From assembly GCF_958298935.1 (NCBI RefSeq), contig NC_084938.1, positions 7,695,501 to 7,759,500 on the forward strand: DNA of 64,000 nucleotides, given 5' to 3'. Of this stretch, positions 59,297 through 64,000 are shown piece by piece. The notes beneath the pieces were generated by a model. It was given only the letters and a program-made list of their open reading frames with translations, did no database searches and had not been told where the DNA came from. Every line of letters starts with the position of its first letter. The stretch's first letter is position 1. This DNA is from Phragmites australis. Taxonomy: Eukaryota; Streptophyta; Magnoliopsida; Poales; Poaceae. The position numbers and the translations under genes are program-made.

Positions 59297-61369
59297 TCTA
59301 ATTGGGACGGCAACGTCGTACGTACGTATATATATACCTTGACGCTAGAATAAATCAGTTCTCAGAGACCAGATATACAACGACTTTAGTACCTGACGTG
59401 CGTGCGTGCGTGCGTGCACCGATATATACTACCCGTACATCGACCTGCATGCCCTCGGTCCGCCCATCTGCAGATCGAATGACATCTCCGATCACGAGCC
59501 ACGGCTGGGTAGCGTACAGTTCATCGATCAACATCGTGAGGTCGTGACTGATGCCTAGTAACTGTGGTGATCGACGACGTGATCCGCTGCTCGATCGTCG
59601 GGCTATCTGGGATGCACGGCGTACGTGTGTTAAGTTTGACCTCGCCAAAGCTGGCCGCGCGTTCGTCGTCGTAAATGCAATCACGGGCGTGCACCGGTCG
59701 TTGTCGCAGCAGCTACCCGCCGACCGAGCGCCCGCCGTTGCCAGCCCAATCAAGTGAAAGCGAAGCATTCTTTTTTCATGACCACCTCGCCTAGCTTCTT
59801 ACAAACCCTCCTTACCTTACAACCATACTAGTTACACAAAGGCCCTCTAACAAACCACGTTAGTATGATGTTAAAGATACAGATGTATGTCTAGATCATC
59901 CAGATTTAAAGTTCTCTTGGATGCGGATTTAGATACCGATTTTCTTCTTATTTACCGACCGTTCCCAAACAAGCAAATTGTTTCCTTTTAAATAGGAACT
60001 AGGTTGATGTAGTTTTTTTCCGGACCATGTTTGCAAACAACCAAATTAACCACATGACCTCCATTGCTTCCTTTCAAATAGAACATGAATGTAAACCATT
60101 AGATGCGTGCCATCAAGCTAAATTGGTAGGGGACTATTACCCGTAGCTAAGTACACACTGCAGTCACCAATAAGTGACGCTTTGGACGTTAACTTCAGTT
60201 TTTAGAAAGAGTTTTTACCGATACATCAAAAATGTTAAATTATAGCTAATGAATATATCTTTCAAGACAAATCTACTGACGTTGTTGATGAGGATATCGC
60301 TCCTTAGGATATATATAAAGTGAACTTGTTTCTCACTATTTATATTTTCTTAGTAAAAAATAAGATACTAAGAAGTTGTTGGTAAGGATATCGCTCCTTA
60401 GGATACATATAAAGTGAACTTGTTTCTAATTATTTATATTTTCTTAGTAAAAAATAAGATACTAAGAAGTTTTATATTATTTTGTTGCTTAGAAACATAA
60501 AAGAAGCACCACAATCTTATCTGGGTGTTATCACTCGAGGACCAAGTGTACTCGGACTCGAAGTCAAGCTCTAGTCGTACTCCAAAGTCTACTCAAGTCT
60601 CATGACAATATATCAGTAAAACAGGCATAACTTTCTCATACAAAATCTAATTCAGACAATCTTGGATTTACTGGAAAGTTTATGATGAGATATTTCTAAT
60701 AAATCTAGTCTCACCTTTAGATTCCTTATAGATTAATCAGGGTCATTAAAATAAGGTGTTGTGTCACAATTGTGGACCTTGTCGAGCCTTGTAAGTGTGT
60801 CGAGGTCGGATTCTAAGTTGTATACTGCTCTTTCCACGGTTGCACAATCCTAGGTTGACCTCCTCATGTTCTCTTATATATATACAATAGTCGTCGTAGT
60901 TTATGCTCGGATTTTATTTAGATTATTTTATTTTAGATAGTTTCGTTGTATATCGGTTTGTGGAACCCAATTCGAGTATTTTATTGATAATTAGTAATAT
61001 TCAGATTGTATCTACCTATTCTTGATTGTGTTATCGATTCGCTTACAGAAAAAACTTTCTTGTAAGATCAATCGTATCATAACACGGTTGATATCTATGA
61101 ACTAGTTGCTTTCATAAGTCAAACTAAACACATGGAAAGGTATATGAACAGCCAAAATTTTTTAAAAAAGAAGTCGAAGTGCGGTATCGTAAAACATCGC
61201 TTATTTGTGTATTTGGTTGGAGTAGTAACTTAGACTGTAACTACAATTTTGAGGAAAAGATTGACTTGACAGTGGCGCTAATACAAAATAAACAAGGGAT
61301 ACTTGAAGTCCCCTAACAAATATCTTTTTCATTTGCAAGAACACAAGAAAAATCATGACTCTAACCATC
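59297..61369. other. Intergenic DNA with short repeats and an LTR-like segment
   Basis: A (CGTG)n run lies at 59397-59418 and a tandem duplication at 60281-60471. From about 60520 to 61110 the text 'acaggcataactttctcatac', 'aaagtttatgatgagatatttct' and a TATA-like 'cttatatatatac' (60873) resemble an LTR of a gypsy-type element, without definable ends. The frame at 59768-59355 (minus) is not recognised. Confidence 0.4.
60281..60471. repeat. Tandem duplication, two 94-bp units
   Basis: Units starting at 60281 and 60375 share 'gaggatatcgctccttagg' and 'aaaaaataagatactaagaag' (with small differences). Confidence 0.9.
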
Positions 61370-61377
61370 TATAAATA
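61370..61377 (+). promoter_or_regulatory. TATA box of the GDU gene
   Basis: TATAAATA (ccatctataaatacc), about 115 bp upstream of the start codon at 61485. This leaves a 5' UTR of roughly 80-85 nt. It excludes the upstream ATG at 61355 as a start. Confidence 0.75.
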
Positions 61378-61484
61378 CCACTCATCACCCCCGCCATTCA
61401 TTGCCATTTCCCCTACTCCAAGCCACCTCCCTCAAGCCAATAATTGCCACACACAGAGCCCGCGCGAACACAAGCAACGAGCCC

Positions 61485-61991
61485 ATGAGGCCGGCAGCAA
61501 GTGCGCCCAGGCCTACATCGATGTCGACATCACCGTCGGCGTCGCCACCGGCAGCCGCGGGGACGCCGACTTCTCCATGGCACTCGCCGGTGCCGTACCT
61601 GTTCGGCGGGCTGGCCGCCATGCTGGGCCTCATCACGCTGGCGCTCCTCATCCTCGCCTGCTCCTACTGGAAGCTCAACAGCTACCTCGGCACCGGCGAC
61701 GACTCCTCCGGAGCCGGCGCTGGGGACGCCGACGGCTCCAAGTCACCCGCTGCCGCGGCCGCGGCTTCTCCGGCGGCCTTCGCGGACCTCGTCGCCGTCG
61801 TCATGGCCGGGGAGAAGACGCCGACGTTCTTGGCCGCGCCGATTGTCCACCGAGCCGGCAAAGACACCGCAGCCGCTGCCGTGGAGGGATCGCGGGAGAC
61901 AGAGGAGGAAAAGAACCGCGGCAAGGCGTGGGAGGGGGAGAGCGGCGCGGTCGCCGACGCCGAGCGAGTCCGACAGCAGGATCACGTGTGA
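61485..61991 (+). CDS. GLUTAMINE DUMPER family protein
   Basis: A single exon of 168 codons plus stop. After a Ser/Pro/Ala-rich N-terminus (residues 1-30), SPWHSPVPYLFGGLAAMLGL begins the conserved single transmembrane segment, which continues through ITLALLILACSYWKL (about residues 34-66). A variable Ala/Ser-rich stretch follows, then the VIMAG-type motif VVMAGEKTPTFLAAP (about 107-121) and a charged Glu/Lys/Arg tail. This order is the hallmark of plant GDU proteins, small plasma-membrane and endomembrane proteins that affect amino-acid export. I chose ATG 61485 because it follows the TATA box and begins the family-like N-terminus. An in-frame ATG at 61521 is an alternative. The ORF is intact. 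Overlapping frames at 61355-62002 and 61501-62106 are GC-rich shadows. Confidence 0.93.
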   Translation: MRPAASAPRPTSMSTSPSASPPAAAGTPTSPWHSPVPYLFGGLAAMLGLITLALLILACSYWKLNSYLGTGDDSSGAGAGDADGSKSPAAAAAASPAAFADLVAVVMAGEKTPTFLAAPIVHRAGKDTAAAAVEGSRETEEEKNRGKAWEGESGAVADAERVRQQDHV

Positions 61992-62641
61992 ACTGCGGAT
62001 AGATCAGAAGAGAGAAAACTGTAGCGATTCCGTGAGAAATGTCCTTCTCGTTTTCTCCAAGTTTTGTTTGGTTTATTTACTCTCTCAGCTCTGCTGGGAC
62101 ATGTAAATAATTTGGTGATAATTCGGATGAAGAAAAGTTATTTCAATCGCACCGGTGTAGTCAGTCACTGGGCTGCGTTCGCTTTAGATGTACTGCTTCT
62201 AATTCGTTAAAAAAAATCGTCATTTTTTAAACATGATTATTTTCTGTTGGGAGCTGTTTTTAAGTAGCACAAGCTTGGTGTGCAAGTTTCAGGAATTCAG
62301 GTAACGCGGAAAAGGGAAAAGTTCGAATTAAACGGAACCTTTTGCAGAAAATATGCCTAAAGCATGGCGCTAAAATACGGCGTTACGTACGTTTCTAGCC
62401 TTGACGTCCACTCAAAACCTTTCCTGTGGTGGTCTTCGGGTTCCATATCGAAACTGACAACCGTTGCTTGGAGGCACTCATTGCCGGTTCGCAAATCCAG
62501 GAAGAGCCGGAGACATGCATGAAGCGCTTGCCAAGTTTCCGGCCGGGAAAAGGCTGCTTAATTGGTTGGCGACAAGGTGCTTTTGCCTAATGCCTACGAG
62601 TGAGCGCGTTAGGATCACTTAAAACTAAAGTTTAATTTTAA
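61992..62641 (+). other. GDU 3' UTR and intergenic DNA
   Basis: The sequence after the GDU stop is non-coding. The 3' UTR probably ends near 62100-62150 (atgtaaataatttgg). Nothing else is recognised. Confidence 0.45.
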
Positions 62642-63800
62642 CACTACATCAAAATAGATTATTAATACTGATTCTAAAATCTCATCAGTGTTGATTTTGA
62701 AACCAACACTTCATAAGAAGTATTGATAGTCAGAAACTATTAGTGCCTAGAAAACAAAAAAGAAAAAGGGTCAGGCAAACGAGCTGTCTCGATGCATCGA
62801 GCCGAGCCAGCTGCCGACCCCACTTGACAGAGCTAATTGTCGCCGCTAGGCCCCCGCACTGCTGATTTGGTGCCTCCTCTCGCCGAGGATGTCATCGCTG
62901 CGGATCCTAGGCCTCGGTCTTGCCAAGGACACCGTCGCCGCGGATCCTGGGCCTTTGCTCGCTGAGGCCGCTGCAGCCACAGAAACGCACAAACACACCC
63001 ACGGTAGCATGGTGATAGATAAGCACACGCGCTGCACCAGCACAGAGGCGGCACGACGGCAACAACACGATGACAGAAGCGCACGCACACACCCACGCGC
63101 GGCAACATAGTGGCAGCGACACGAGTGCCGGGCACACAGAGAGAAGGCACAACGGCGCGACTGGAGCACCGATTATGACGGCACGACCAGGCATAGAGAG
63201 AGAAGGCACAATAGCGCGGCCGGAGCATCGGCTACGACGTCACAGCCAAGCACACAGAGAGAGGGCACGACGGACTAATCGACGGTGTTGACGACATTAG
63301 CCATGCCTCAGTTCCCTTCGTCATTGGACGGCGGGAGGGCCTCGGCGAACTACAATCTACCATGGGGCACGAAGGCCACTGCCGCCACAAAAAAACGGCA
63401 ATATAGAGAGTCCAACCCTAGCAAGATCCATGGTCGGATCCGCTGGATCCCACCGTGGATCTCGCAAGGGGCGGAGTTGCCAGTGAGGGGATGAGGGAGA
63501 GAGATGCTGGTTGGGGAGGAGGAGGAGGCTGGTAGGAGAGGAGGAGGATGAAGACGGCGGGGAAGAGATAAGGTCGAGCCGTGACGGAGTTGCTGGTGAG
63601 GGTCTGAGGGGGGGGGGAGAGAGAGGAGGTGAGAGTCTTAGGGAGAGAGGGGATCAATGGCGTAGGGAAGAGATAAGGTCGAGCCATGACGGAGGTGAGT
63701 TGAGCCGGAAGCGAATTCAATTAAAATTTCGGGTCCGATCCCACCGATAGTATCAGTGTTGGTTTTTAATTTGAACCAGCACTGATAAACCCTTCTTTAT
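62642..63800. mobile_element. CACTA-like non-autonomous element (right end unclear)
   Basis: It begins CACTACATCAAAATAG at 62642. Near both ends it carries inverted copies of a 'tcagtgttggttt' motif (62690-62720; 63750-63785 with accagcactgataaa), like CACTA subterminal repeats. The interior (62800-63720) is GC-rich, with captured-looking DNA and tandem repeats. A matching TAGTG right end was not found. Confidence 0.5.
63132..63273. repeat. 59-bp tandem repeat, about 2.4 units
   Basis: Units begin gcacacagagagaaggcac (63132), gcatagagagagaaggcac (63191) and gcacacagagagagggcac (63250), inside the CACTA-like element. A separate repeat of about 40 bp, 'gaagagataaggtcgagcc', occurs at 63563 and 63667. 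Confidence 0.88.
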
Positions 63801-64000
63801 ACTACGACCAAAGAAAACAAACATATCTACATAAGTGATTCTCTTAACACCATGATCACTTGTCAAAACAATAGGTCAAAGTTCTTCTTTGAGTTTGATG
63901 TTGTCTATGATTGGTGAACCACCGATCTTATGAATTTGTAGAAGAGATAGGTGATACTTCAAGTAGATGAATCATATAGTACACAGAGAAGTTTTTATAC

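Noticed and set aside
59355..59768. 137-codon minus-strand frame
   Set aside because: No motif, no splice or promoter support, and it overlaps a (CGTG)n tract.
61355..62106. Longer frames overlapping the GDU gene (215 and 201 codons)
   Set aside because: They start upstream of the TATA box or read the GC-rich exon in another frame, producing Arg-rich nonsense. Only the GDU frame carries the conserved motifs.
1..64000. tRNA, rRNA or miRNA genes
   Set aside because: No tRNA-like A/B boxes or rRNA segments were recognised by eye. The foldback arms are far too long for a conventional miRNA precursor. A tRNAscan or small-RNA search would be needed to exclude small genes.

Overview
The window is nuclear DNA from a grass (Poaceae, probably panicoid). 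It has intron-rich plant genes with GC-rich first exons, nested LTR retrotransposons (Ty1/copia and Ty3/gypsy), CACTA, Mutator-like and MITE-type DNA elements, and grass-typical gene families. No bacterial or organellar genes were seen. All assignments come from reading the sequence and hand-translating exons; no database search was run.

Genes. Three loci look like host genes. (1) At 3242-5427 (+) is the 3' part of a diacylglycerol kinase gene: five exons that join in frame. The catalytic exons are not seen in the 3.2 kb upstream. (2) At 39546-42626 (-) is a complete eight-exon gene for a two-RRM RNA-binding protein of the plant RBPMS-like family (320 aa). Its last intron has the hallmarks of a U12-type AT-AC intron. 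A 1.27 kb Mutator-like foldback element sits about 100 bp upstream of its start codon. (3) At 61485-61991 (+) is an intact single-exon GLUTAMINE DUMPER gene with a TATA box. Two gene relics are also present: an orphan 100-bp K-domain exon of a MIKC MADS-box gene (18060-18159) and a decayed class I TCP pseudogene (48825-49425).

Layout. 1-6.3 kb: DGK fragment with intronic duplications and a MITE. 6.4-13.2 kb: minus-strand chromovirus-like Ty3/gypsy element (2.36 kb LTR, PPT, Met-type PBS) with a truncated second LTR. 13.2-15.9 kb: 3' end and LTR of a plus-strand copia element. 15.9-18.6 kb: mostly unassigned DNA with the MADS exon. 18.6-20.3 kb: minus-strand Ty3/gypsy fragment (LTR, PBS, gag). 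20.3-37.8 kb: a four-level nest. A Tork-like copia element carries a CACTA element in its 3' LTR, the CACTA element carries a second copia element, and that element carries a solo LTR in its gag. 37.8-39.3 kb: unassigned. 39.5-44.1 kb: RNA-binding protein gene and its foldback insertion. 44.1-45.8 kb: MITE cluster. 46.3-56.8 kb: two opposed copia fragments broken up by a Ty3/gypsy element that carries an antisense ORF, plus the TCP pseudogene. 56.8-61.3 kb: MITEs and intergenic DNA. 61.4-62.1 kb: GDU gene. 62.6-63.8 kb: CACTA-like element with tandem repeats.

The intact genes do not form a pathway. They are isolated islands in a repeat-rich region. The strongest items for follow-up are the AT-AC intron, the foldback insertion in the 5' region of the RNA-binding protein gene, the antisense ORF of the Ty3/gypsy element, the grossly unequal LTRs of the second copia element, and hyphenated-palindrome arrays in the LTRs of two different copia families.
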